DNA of 7,035 bases from CAYWBI01 sp964456445 (GTDB taxonomy: Bacteria > Calditrichota > Calditrichia > Calditrichales > J004), in NCBI GenBank assembly GCA_964456445.1, contig CAYWBI010000194.1, positions 1 to 7,035 of the forward strand, in the 5' to 3' direction. Every line of letters starts with the position of its first letter. Within the stretch, counting starts at the first letter, position 1. The position numbers were made by a program, and so were the translations under genes. This document shows positions 1-6,933 of this stretch, piece after piece. The notes under the pieces were generated by a model that was not told the DNA's origin, made no database searches, and was given only the letters and a program-made list of their open reading frames with translations.

Positions 1-1361
1 AAAGCAAAATCGCTGATACGATATCTATATGAAAAAGCCGTTGGGATTTCATTAAATCTGGTAAGTTTTTGACTTATAATATCATATTTAAATATTCCTT
101 CCGGAGCGGTGGTGCTTCCTAAAAGAAAATTTCCCTGCGTGTCCTGGATAAAACGGTCAAATTGAAATTGTGAGCCGGAAGCGGGGGATTTAATATTGAA
201 TAAACGTGTACTACCGTTTTTTAGATTATATTTTACCAGCATATTACCTGTAGAGAGCATCCAGACCAACTGCTTGTCAAATTTATCCAGTTCCATATAA
301 TTGATTACACTGCCCCTATTATCCTGATTATTAGCCGGAATAATTTTCACATGGGTAAAAGGTTCGTTATTGGGGTCGTACTTGATCAGCCCGCCGCGGG
401 CTGCAATCCACACAATATCAAACTTATCAGACATAAACCAATATGGTTCCAGGTTGGTTTTTATGGTCTCAATTACTTCTGAGGTTTTTGGATTATAACG
501 GATGAGGCCATAAGGATCAGAAATGAAAATATAATTATCATCGCTGATTTTATGGTAGCCAAGATGATATATTTTAGATTGTACCTGCAATTCATCTAAT
601 ATTTTGTAAGAATAGAAATTTGGATTATAACGAACAACGATATCCTCACCGGAAAACCAGATAGTGCCATCATCGTCTTCCTGAATTCGCATTATTTTGA
701 CCGGTGAGTAAGTGTTATCTAACAAGAATTTTGAAAATTCCCCGGAAGACTCATCGTATTGAAAAATCCCCTTGCTAAGATTGGCGTATAATATTTTACC
801 ATTTTTTAATTCAGTGATAGACCATATTTGACCAGAATAATTTGATTCAATATTTTCACTGTAAGCTATTGATTCAAATGTACCCCGTTCATTATCCAGT
901 TTATGAATAGACCCCCCGGACGTCCCGCACCAGATTCTTCCTTTCGAATCTGTAAACAGAGAGATCACTTTTCTCCCTTTTTCAGCTGTCGCCATTGAAG
1001 TAAAATTGAAAACTTCAAAGGTTTCCGTGGCATAATCATATCTACTGGCAACACCAACCCCCCCGATCCATAAATAACCATCCGCGTCTTCCACAGCGCT
1101 GTATACGGAATTGAGAACTAAACTGTTGGGATCATCAGGATCGTTGCGGTATATTTTTATCGTATTGCCGTCATAGCGGTTTAGTCCATCTTCGGTCATA
1201 ATCCAGATATAACCAAATCTATCCTGATAGATGCCCATTACGTTGGGGTTGGAAAGTCCGTCCGGTATGCCTATCGTTTGCATGTGTCCCTGATTTTGAG
1301 CTAATAAAGTGTTAAAAGGAAAAGTACAAACAAACAACAAACAAATGATGATTTTAGTCAT
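1..1361 (-). CDS. Periplasmic beta-propeller sensor protein (Reg_prop repeats), C-terminal part outside the window
   Basis: Reading leftward from the ATG at 1361, the frame stays open for 453 codons to the window edge, so this is the N-terminal part of a longer protein. Residues 1-21 form a signal peptide (hydrophobic IIICLLFVCTF core, cleavage likely at LLA|QN). Nine propeller-blade motifs follow, with their 'LWIGT'-like strands near residues 52, 97, 143, 190, 234, 278, 317, 366 and 412, about 45 residues apart. The first (IWIMTEDGLNRYDG) is a near copy of blade 1 of the upstream gene, so the two are tandem paralogues. Later blades are degenerate (ILYAN, IFISD, VWMLS). In known relatives such propellers are periplasmic and sense extracellular ligands, followed by a Y_Y_Y domain, a membrane helix and an output domain (kinase, cyclase, phosphatase or DNA-binding). 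The output here cannot be seen. The start is supported by AAAGAGAT just upstream. The gene follows the phosphatase gene by 35 bases and is probably in one operon with it. Confidence 0.88.
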   Translation of the reverse strand, partial: MTKIIICLLFVCTFPFNTLLAQNQGHMQTIGIPDGLSNPNVMGIYQDRFGYIWIMTEDGLNRYDGNTIKIYRNDPDDPNSLVLNSVYSAVEDADGYLWIGGVGVASRYDYATETFEVFNFTSMATAEKGRKVISLFTDSKGRIWCGTSGGSIHKLDNERGTFESIAYSENIESNYSGQIWSITELKNGKILYANLSKGIFQYDESSGEFSKFLLDNTYSPVKIMRIQEDDDGTIWFSGEDIVVRYNPNFYSYKILDELQVQSKIYHLGYHKISDDNYIFISDPYGLIRYNPKTSEVIETIKTNLEPYWFMSDKFDIVWIAARGGLIKYDPNNEPFTHVKIIPANNQDNRGSVINYMELDKFDKQLVWMLSTGNMLVKYNLKNGSTRLFNIKSPASGSQFQFDRFIQDTQGNFLLGSTTAPEGIFKYDIISQKLTRFNEIPTAFSYRYRISDFA

Positions 1362-1365
1362 GGGT

Positions 1366-1373
1366 ATCTCTTT
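1366..1373 (-). promoter_or_regulatory. Ribosome binding site of the truncated propeller sensor
   Basis: The minus strand reads AAAGAGAT, ending four bases before the ATG at 1361. The same octamer precedes the peptidase start at 6917. It fixes the start of a gene that otherwise has no stop codon in the window. It lies inside the 35-base gap after the phosphatase stop, which leaves little room for a separate promoter. Confidence 0.6.
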
Positions 1374-1396
1374 TCAATAAGATTAATTTGAGTTGT

Positions 1397-4300
1397 TTAT
1401 TTCACCTTGATCACCACAAAGGTCACATCATCATCCGGGGCCCGGTCGCCGTTCCAGACTTTACCTTCATTTTTCAAAAAACTGATAATCTCTTCAGGCG
1501 CTTTTTCGGCCATATCTTCAAAGCCGTTGCGGATACGTTTATAGCCATACATCTCATCTGCTTTGTTTGTCAATTCCGGCAAACCATCGCTCATCAGAAG
1601 AATCGTATCACCTGCCATAAATGTTGTTTCTTTCACTTCGTAAGGGAATTTCATCATAGTGCCCAAAGGCATTGCTTTAAAAAGATGCTCTTCCACCACT
1701 TTTGTGTCGTCCCTAAAAATAAAAGAGGGCGGCATCCCGGCAGTGGACATATGCATTTTATCGCCTTTTATCTTGAGCATGGTCAGGCACATGGACATCT
1801 TTCCCATGTTTAACTGTTTTATACAACGGGTTATTTCACTAAAGGAAAATAAAATATCCGGGTTGGGTGCATAGCTGTTAAAAAGCGTCTTGGCCGCCGT
1901 AACCATCGTGCCTGCCTTCATGCCGTGGCCGGTGGCGTCACCGATTACAACGGTAAGCGTGCCGTCCAGCCCCACATGGAAATCATAATAATCTCCGCCA
2001 ACCTCGGTAGCGGTTTGCATATAAACGGCAATATCAAGATGGGGCAATTTGGGTAGTTCTTTGGGCAGCATGGAAAGCTGCAACTGGCGCGCTTCTTCCA
2101 GTTCTTTGGATTTACGCTCATTTTCGGATTGAATCAATCTTGACTGCGCTTCAACGGCTTTTGCCTGAAGTTCCGCCGCTTCGGCGCGGTACTCGGCCTG
2201 TTGCAATTTCATCCGTTCCTTTGATTTTGCCAAAAGTCTTTTGCGTTGGAAACGGTCGATGCCGAATATGAAAAATCCTACTAAAACAGTGTAGCTTATA
2301 TATGCCCACCATGTACGCCACCAGGGAGGAAAAATAGTAATTCTAACGGAAGTTCCTTCATCGCTCCAGGCACCATCGCTGTTTGCTGATTTTACCAAAA
2401 ATGTATAGTCACCCGGATCAAGGTTTGTGTAGGGTGCATAGCGCCTGTTGCCATCGATCCAATCGGTATCAAAACCTTTCAATTTATACAAATATTTATT
2501 TTTCTCAGGGCGCGCGAAGTGCAAACCGGTAAATTCGAATGCAAAGGTATTTAAATTATAGGGCAAATCGATGGATTTGGTTTTACCGATCTGTTTTTGT
2601 AGCGGTGAACCCTTGCCCGGGTTAACATCTTTGTTAAAAAGTGAAAAATTAGTCAGAATGGTTTGCGGCGGCACCGGGTTGTTTTTACCCGGAAAAAAGG
2701 AAACAAAACCGGTCGTGCTGCCAAAAAACATTTCACCGTTTTCCGCACGGTGCATCGATCCCGAAATATATTGATTCGAAGCCAGTCCATCCTGAACATT
2801 ATAATTGCTAAAGGAGAGAAAACCATTTTGAGCTTCTTCACCGGGGTCAAATTTTGAGATACCGTTATTGGTGGCCAGCCACAAACTGCCGTTGGCGTCT
2901 TCAAGAATGTTGATGATGGAATTATTGGGCAAGCCATCTTTTATAAACCAGGATTTAAAAGCGTTGTTTTTAGCGTCATATTTATTCAGGCCGTTGTGCG
3001 TCCCTATCCACAGGGCGCCGTTTTTATCCACGTGCAACGCCTGGATTTTATTATCACTAATGCTGGCCGGATTTGTGGCATCATGTTTATAGTTGGTGAA
3101 AAGCCCTGTATTACGGTCCAGTTTACTAAGTCCACTAATTTGAGTGCCAATCCATAGCATACCGTAGGCATCTTCCACGAAAGCGGTTGTTCTGCTGCCG
3201 ACAATAGAATTCGGCTTATCGATCGCATCCATGTTTTGCTCAACCTGTTTGTATTCGCTTGCACTGATTTCAAGAATCTGTATGCCCCATAAGTTTTGAT
3301 TGATGGGTGCAGCCGCGTTCCACTCTCCAAAAGAGTGGCTCTCATCGGATAAATAGCTCAATTTGTATTGGCCAGGAGCCAGGTTGAGAACACCGATTTG
3401 CATCCTGTTTTTTACATCGCCGCCGGCATGTTTGCTTAATTTTAGTTTTAATTTCCAGATTATTTTCCCCACACGGTTTTCCAGCCAGCCATAATCAAAC
3501 ATCTTTTCTCGGCCGCCTGACATTGAAAGGAGTTGGGCCCCTTCGCCCATGGCGATGATAAGCACGCGGGTGTTTTTCGCAAGCGCAAATGTTCGTGAAA
3601 GGTTGACCGAGTTTTTTACTTTTAAAATGGACGCAAGGGGTTTTCGTGTTAAGACGATTTCTTCTGACAGGTTTTGAAGGACGGGGACATAGGTTGTATC
3701 CTGGTGCAAATAGCGGGTAAAGGTTCCTTTTTTGCGGTTAAATTTATTTAAACCATCCAATGTGGTCAGCCAGAACATGCCGTCACGGGTTTTATGGATT
3801 TGCAAGATTGTATTGCTGCTTACAAGTGCCCGGTCATCCGGGTTATAAGAATAATGCTGATACTTATACTTTTTTAAATCAATGCGTATCAGTCCTTTTC
3901 GTTCTGCCGTAACCCATAAAGCTTCCCCGGCCTCATCCGGGTCTTCGTACAGGGCGCGGATTGTTTCACCGTTAATGTTGATGGGGATTTCAATGCCGTG
4001 TTTGTAGTATGATGGTGTTTTGCTGTTGCGGTCATATTGAATGAGTCCGTGACCGCTCCCGGTCCATAAAATATTCGGGTTTATTGCGGAAGTCGTAATG
4101 GCATAAACGCCGTTGCTGTTCAGCCCTTCTTTTTCTTGACTGTTTTTATGGAAGCGAAAAGGGACCCTGCCCGGGTCCATTTTGTTTAGACCGGAACGCG
4201 TGCCTATCCACAATACCCCGGAGCGATCTTTAAAAATTGCTGTGATGATATTGCCGCTTAGTGTTTTTGGATCATCCGCATTTGATTTATAAACGGTAAA

Positions 4301-5236
4301 TATCTGCTTTCTGATATCAAAGCGGTTCAGGCCGTCATTAGTACCGATCCATAAAATATTGGGTTTATCCGGGCTTATAAAAAGGGAGCGGATACTGTTA
4401 TTGCTAAGTGTTGCAGGATTACCCGGATTATGTTTATAACGGATAAATTGTCCTGTTGATGGGGTGAATTTTTTCAACCCGCCGTTCCAGGTACCACTCC
4501 AGATATTTCCATTTTTATCTTGAATAATAGAATTAATAAAATCTTTGGTCGGGTCTTTTGGCCGCTTTGTGTTTTGTCGGAAAAATGTAAATTTCCCTTT
4601 TTCAATATCAAAGGAGCATAGACCTAGAAGTGCGCCTCCAATCCATAATTTTTGTGTATCTTTCAAATCGTTGATTACGTCATTCACTCCATTATTTGAA
4701 CTTACAGTATCAAGAAGGAATGATGTGAATTTTTTTGTTTTCCGGTCAAATTTCACCAAGCCCTGAATACCGGTCCCGAACCAGAGATTACCGTTCATAT
4801 CACCGTGAATATCATCGACGAGGTTTAGCCAGCTGGCGATTTGGGCGGTGATCGTTGTTCTCCGGTTATATCTATAGGCTGTAAAGATTTCATTATCCCT
4901 GTTAAACAGGTTCAGCCCGTCCTCCGTGCCAATCCATAAATCACCAAATTTATCTTCATAAATGGACCAAATAGAATTGTTGCTGATGCTCGTGGCGTCC
5001 TGTGGGTCATTGCGGAAAGTGGTAAAGCTATACCCATCGTATCTGTTCAGGCCATCCGCGGTACCAATCCATAAAAAGCCGTCTTTATCCTGAAAAATGG
5101 ATTGAACATTATTACTGGATAATCCATCGGTTATATTGATATGTTCGAAAACAAGGTTTCCGTTTTGGGCCATCAGGCAGGAAATGCCTACGACTGCTAA
5201 AAGTATTAAAATAGTTTTTTTTTTAACCTGCTCCAT
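1397..5236 (-). CDS. Transmembrane receptor: double beta-propeller, Y_Y_Y domain and cytoplasmic PP2C/SpoIIE serine phosphatase
   Basis: The protein has 1279 residues. Residues 1-23 are a signal peptide (ILILLAVVGI core, likely cut at LMA|QN). Fourteen Reg_prop blade motifs have their LWIGT-like strands near residues 55, 100, 151, 197, 245, 295, 342, 390, 440, 488, 694, 742, 785 and 836, which fits two seven-bladed propellers. A foreign domain of about 150 residues splits blades 10 and 11. A Y_Y_Y domain (about 885-968) precedes a single membrane helix (about 974-993), a basic then charged coiled coil (about 994-1055) and a PP2C/SpoIIE domain (about 1060-1279). The phosphatase motifs are complete: EVGGDYYD (D1082), GDATGHG (D1100), STAGMPP, MSDGLPE (D1217) and PDDDVT (D1269/D1270), so it should be an active Mn/Mg-dependent serine/threonine phosphatase. 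Such domains usually dephosphorylate STAS-domain anti-sigma antagonists; none is visible here. There is no histidine kinase or DNA-binding domain, so it is not a classic hybrid two-component sensor. The ligand is unknown. The start at 5236 is supported by GGGGAG five bases upstream. Confidence 0.95.
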   Translation of the reverse strand: MEQVKKKTILILLAVVGISCLMAQNGNLVFEHINITDGLSSNNVQSIFQDKDGFLWIGTADGLNRYDGYSFTTFRNDPQDATSISNNSIWSIYEDKFGDLWIGTEDGLNLFNRDNEIFTAYRYNRRTTITAQIASWLNLVDDIHGDMNGNLWFGTGIQGLVKFDRKTKKFTSFLLDTVSSNNGVNDVINDLKDTQKLWIGGALLGLCSFDIEKGKFTFFRQNTKRPKDPTKDFINSIIQDKNGNIWSGTWNGGLKKFTPSTGQFIRYKHNPGNPATLSNNSIRSLFISPDKPNILWIGTNDGLNRFDIRKQIFTVYKSNADDPKTLSGNIITAIFKDRSGVLWIGTRSGLNKMDPGRVPFRFHKNSQEKEGLNSNGVYAITTSAINPNILWTGSGHGLIQYDRNSKTPSYYKHGIEIPININGETIRALYEDPDEAGEALWVTAERKGLIRIDLKKYKYQHYSYNPDDRALVSSNTILQIHKTRDGMFWLTTLDGLNKFNRKKGTFTRYLHQDTTYVPVLQNLSEEIVLTRKPLASILKVKNSVNLSRTFALAKNTRVLIIAMGEGAQLLSMSGGREKMFDYGWLENRVGKIIWKLKLKLSKHAGGDVKNRMQIGVLNLAPGQYKLSYLSDESHSFGEWNAAAPINQNLWGIQILEISASEYKQVEQNMDAIDKPNSIVGSRTTAFVEDAYGMLWIGTQISGLSKLDRNTGLFTNYKHDATNPASISDNKIQALHVDKNGALWIGTHNGLNKYDAKNNAFKSWFIKDGLPNNSIINILEDANGSLWLATNNGISKFDPGEEAQNGFLSFSNYNVQDGLASNQYISGSMHRAENGEMFFGSTTGFVSFFPGKNNPVPPQTILTNFSLFNKDVNPGKGSPLQKQIGKTKSIDLPYNLNTFAFEFTGLHFARPEKNKYLYKLKGFDTDWIDGNRRYAPYTNLDPGDYTFLVKSANSDGAWSDEGTSVRITIFPPWWRTWWAYISYTVLVGFFIFGIDRFQRKRLLAKSKERMKLQQAEYRAEAAELQAKAVEAQSRLIQSENERKSKELEEARQLQLSMLPKELPKLPHLDIAVYMQTATEVGGDYYDFHVGLDGTLTVVIGDATGHGMKAGTMVTAAKTLFNSYAPNPDILFSFSEITRCIKQLNMGKMSMCLTMLKIKGDKMHMSTAGMPPSFIFRDDTKVVEEHLFKAMPLGTMMKFPYEVKETTFMAGDTILLMSDGLPELTNKADEMYGYKRIRNGFEDMAEKAPEEIISFLKNEGKVWNGDRAPDDDVTFVVIKVK
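2258..2317 (-). other. Transmembrane helix of the receptor-phosphatase
   Basis: This segment encodes residues 974-993 (RTWWAYISYTVLVGFFIFGI and its edges), the only strongly hydrophobic stretch after the signal peptide. It follows the aromatic PPWWRTWW motif that typically ends Y_Y_Y domains. It is followed by a basic cluster (RFQRKRLLAKSKER), consistent with the positive-inside rule. The propellers therefore lie in the periplasm and the phosphatase in the cytoplasm. Confidence 0.85.
3257..3649 (-). other. Extra domain inserted inside the second propeller of the receptor-phosphatase
   Basis: This part encodes about residues 530-660. The spacing between successive blade strands is 43-51 residues everywhere else in the protein, but 206 residues between blade 10 (F488) and blade 11 (L694), so about 155-160 residues are extra. 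The segment has no blade motif. It starts with alternating hydrophobic residues that suggest beta strands (RTFALAKNTRVLIIAMGEG) and carries a distinct set of motifs: MFDYGWLEN, IIWKLK, KHAGGDVKNR, LAPGQYKLSY, SDESHSFGEWNA and NLWGIQILEI. From memory, similar HAGG..NR..PGxY..SDxSHS..WNA blocks occur in other uncharacterised proteins of Bacteroidota-like phyla. A beta-sandwich, possibly ligand-binding, is likely. The function is unknown. Confidence 0.7.
5215..5224 (-). repeat. Run of ten A in codons 5-8 of the receptor-phosphatase
   Basis: On the coding strand, ten consecutive A bases encode Lys-Lys-Lys and the first base of Thr, just after MEQV. It supplies the basic n-region of the signal peptide. 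A gain or loss of one base here would shift the frame and abolish the receptor, so the run could be a slippage site. It may equally be just three AAA codons in an AT-rich genome. Confidence 0.5.
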
Positions 5237-5241
5237 CTGAA

Positions 5242-5247
5242 CTCCCC
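5242..5247 (-). promoter_or_regulatory. Ribosome binding site of the receptor-phosphatase
   Basis: The minus strand reads GGGGAG, five bases before the ATG at 5236. It is close to the Shine-Dalgarno consensus and well spaced, and it supports the annotated start, which also places the signal peptide at the N terminus. Confidence 0.65.
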
Positions 5248-5269
5248 ATAGATAAATTGAGTGTGTTTT

Positions 5270-5281
5270 TCAACTAGTTGA
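5270..5281. repeat. Perfect 12-base palindrome upstream of the receptor-phosphatase
   Basis: TCAACTAGTTGA is self-complementary over its full length. It lies 33 bases upstream of the phosphatase start codon, in the 109-base gap after the peptidase gene. As a hairpin it could form only a short weak stem, so it does not look like an intrinsic terminator, although a few A bases follow it on the minus strand. A dimeric regulator binding site is possible. Chance occurrence cannot be excluded. Confidence 0.3.
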
Positions 5282-5345
5282 CATGAGACATACGAATAAT
5301 CGAATTAAGCCATACCAACCTTTCATTTTCCCCCTACGTGCCCTC

Positions 5346-6917
5346 TTATCTATTTTTTCTGGGCAACATCTCATCACGCATGGCAACCTGATACGCGAGG
5401 GCCGCAATGATCACGGCATTTTTTTTAAGATCATCTTCAAGCACATATTTATAAACATCGAGATTGGTGTGATGGGTAACCGTCTCATAGTTCAACGGGT
5501 CCTGGATAAACTGGAAAGCAGGAACATTGAAAGCATCTAATATTTCGTGATCTGTGTAGGATGTATTTTCAATAGAAAGTGTGTTTGCGCTTAGATAGTC
5601 GAAGGGAGCCAGATATTTTTTGAATACAGACCGTAGGGCTTTATTCCCCTGCAGATAAATACCGCGTATTTTTCCACTGCCCACATCGAGATTAAAATAG
5701 GCGGAAATTTTTAATAAATTATCTTTTAATTTGCCTGTATCTAAATTTCCCAGATATTTTTCTGAAAAATCCCGGGAACCCAAATAGCCCATTTCTTCAC
5801 CTGCCCATAGCGCCAGCCGGATGGTGCGTCGCGGCCGGATTCCAATCGTTTTTAGGATACGCAGGGCTTCCATCATTATTGCACAGCCCGCAGCATTATC
5901 CGTTGCGCCCGTGCCAGCATGCCATGAGTCAAAATGCGCGCCCAGAAGAACCACTTCACTGGCCAGCTTTTTATCCGTTCCGGTTATTTCGGCAAAGATA
6001 TTTACGTTGTTCTTTGGGTTTTCATAGAATGTGGTTTCAAGATGGAGCCTGATGGTTGGCAGTACTTTTTTATCAGCCATCCTGACAATGCGGCCAAACT
6101 GTTCCCTGGCAATAAAAAAGGTAGGTACAGCTTTAATATCATTTATCCCGGGCAAATTATATTTTCCGGCATGTATAATAGCATGATCGGAGCTGCTTGG
6201 AAAGATTAGGGCCGCGACGCCTTCATGAGCAAAAAATTGAAGGAGCTTTTTTCGTTTTTCAGTCTTTCGTGTTCCTTTCGCTAACCTTTTTGCTATGGGC
6301 AATTTTGCAGTCCAGGGTTCAAGCGGTTCTTTGGCAATGGGATTTATGGCTTGTTCCGTATGCTGCAACTCCTCCTGCGTCCAGCGAAGTGCAAACGGCT
6401 CAAAGTGCGGCTTTGCCTGATAGCCAAGGTCCCAAAAAACGATCTTGCCTTTTAGCTTGCCACGATATTTTTCCAATGAATCCAGGGGTGGATTATTCCC
6501 GTTAAATTTTGGTTTTATGAATAGAGGGGCGCCGGTTATGACGCCATCGGTACTTTTAGTAAAAGCAGCCGGCCAGGCAGAAATGGGTGTGTATTTTGGT
6601 TTGATCATTTCTACGGAAAATGATTCCGCCGACCATCCGCGAAAGTTTCCATCCAATGGCTCAAGTTTGACGTTCTCCAAACCATATTTCTTCAATTGAT
6701 CTTCTGCCCATTCCGCCGCTTCACGGTAATCGGGCGATGCAAAAAACCGCGGTCCGTAAACATCCGAAAGCCAGCTTAGGGTTTCCATCACTTTTGAATG
6801 TTGAAACCCTTCTTCCTTGATCCGGCCAATGATCTGCTGATCCACTTTTTCCTGAGCAAAAAGTGACGGGGAAAGCAAAGTTAGATACATTAACAAGAAA
6901 ATTTTGAGTAGTTTCAT
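5346..6917 (-). CDS. Secreted M28-family zinc metallopeptidase (carboxypeptidase Q-like) with PA-type insert
   Basis: The protein has 523 residues. Residues 1-21 are a signal peptide (LLKIFLLMYLTLL core, likely cut at LFA|QE), so it should act in the periplasm or outside the cell. Residues about 140-290 fit a protease-associated (PA) insert. The catalytic domain (about 300-515) keeps every expected M28 residue: GAHFDSW (H328), GATDNAAG (bridging D340), WAGEEMG (catalytic E374 and zinc ligand E375), NLDVGSG (D411) and HHTNLD (H483). A co-catalytic two-zinc amino- or dipeptidase is therefore expected. The motif wording (HFDSWHAGTGATD, RPRRTIRLALWAGEE) is close to human carboxypeptidase Q-type enzymes, which cleave small peptides. 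The exact substrate cannot be told. The start at 6917 follows AAAGAGAT at an eight-base spacing; an ATG at 6927 is in another frame and abuts that site. The gene lies 109 bases upstream of the receptor-phosphatase on the same strand, with no clear terminator between them, so they may be co-transcribed. Confidence 0.95.
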   Translation of the reverse strand: MKLLKIFLLMYLTLLSPSLFAQEKVDQQIIGRIKEEGFQHSKVMETLSWLSDVYGPRFFASPDYREAAEWAEDQLKKYGLENVKLEPLDGNFRGWSAESFSVEMIKPKYTPISAWPAAFTKSTDGVITGAPLFIKPKFNGNNPPLDSLEKYRGKLKGKIVFWDLGYQAKPHFEPFALRWTQEELQHTEQAINPIAKEPLEPWTAKLPIAKRLAKGTRKTEKRKKLLQFFAHEGVAALIFPSSSDHAIIHAGKYNLPGINDIKAVPTFFIAREQFGRIVRMADKKVLPTIRLHLETTFYENPKNNVNIFAEITGTDKKLASEVVLLGAHFDSWHAGTGATDNAAGCAIMMEALRILKTIGIRPRRTIRLALWAGEEMGYLGSRDFSEKYLGNLDTGKLKDNLLKISAYFNLDVGSGKIRGIYLQGNKALRSVFKKYLAPFDYLSANTLSIENTSYTDHEILDAFNVPAFQFIQDPLNYETVTHHTNLDVYKYVLEDDLKKNAVIIAALAYQVAMRDEMLPRKNR

Positions 6918-6925
6918 ATTTTAAC

Positions 6926-6933
6926 ATCTCTTT
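6926..6933 (-). promoter_or_regulatory. Ribosome binding site of the M28 peptidase
   Basis: The minus strand reads AAAGAGAT, with eight bases between it and the ATG at 6917. The octamer is identical to the one before the truncated sensor at 1361. It decides between the ATG at 6917, which gives a signal peptide and the full M28 frame, and the out-of-frame ATG at 6927, whose A and T overlap this site. Confidence 0.6.

Noticed and set aside
1058..1064. Run of seven C (G on the coding strand) in blade 2 of the truncated sensor, as a possible frameshift site
   Set aside because: The frame continues correctly on both sides (LWIGG then SRYD, at the same length as the blade consensus), so there is no sign of an insertion or deletion.
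1454..1462. Reading the receptor as a lipoprotein because of Cys20 in VGISC near the N terminus
   Set aside because: The position three residues before Cys is Gly, not Leu/Val, so the lipobox is poor. Cleavage after LMA just downstream is more likely, and the membrane helix already anchors the protein.
1388..1813. Plus-strand open frame of 141 codons (MSCLFHLDHH...)
   Set aside because: It lies antisense to the PP2C/SpoIIE domain, whose catalytic motifs are intact in the minus frame. Its His/Phe/Cys-rich composition is typical of a shadow frame.
2653..2937. Minus-strand open frame of 94 codons inside the receptor
   Set aside because: It is an out-of-frame shadow of propeller blades 13-14, with no recognisable protein features.
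3004..3345. Minus-strand open frame of 113 codons overlapping the receptor in another frame
   Set aside because: The receptor frame here encodes the end of the inserted domain and blades 11-12 without interruption. The alternative frame shows no domain and no own ribosome binding site.
1397..5236. Recurring short DNA words such as ccaatccata spaced about 140-150 bases apart, resembling a DNA repeat array
   Set aside because: They are the reverse complement of codons for the LWIGT strand of successive propeller blades. The periodicity is a protein repeat, not a CRISPR or other DNA repeat.
5242..5277. Possible sigma-70 promoter TTGAAA..TATGGG ahead of the receptor-phosphatase
   Set aside because: The spacing is 17 bases, but the -10 match is poor and it overlaps the ribosome binding site, so the transcript would start almost at the ATG and lose that site.
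5283..5540. Plus-strand open frame of 85 codons starting in the gap and running antisense to the peptidase
   Set aside because: No ribosome binding site is visible. Most of it is antisense to the M28 C terminus, including the HHTNLD zinc-ligand motif, which explains the open frame.
6721..6927. Alternative minus-strand start at 6927 upstream of the peptidase
   Set aside because: It is in a different frame from the M28 protein, and its ATG overlaps the AAAGAGAT ribosome binding site that serves the start at 6917.
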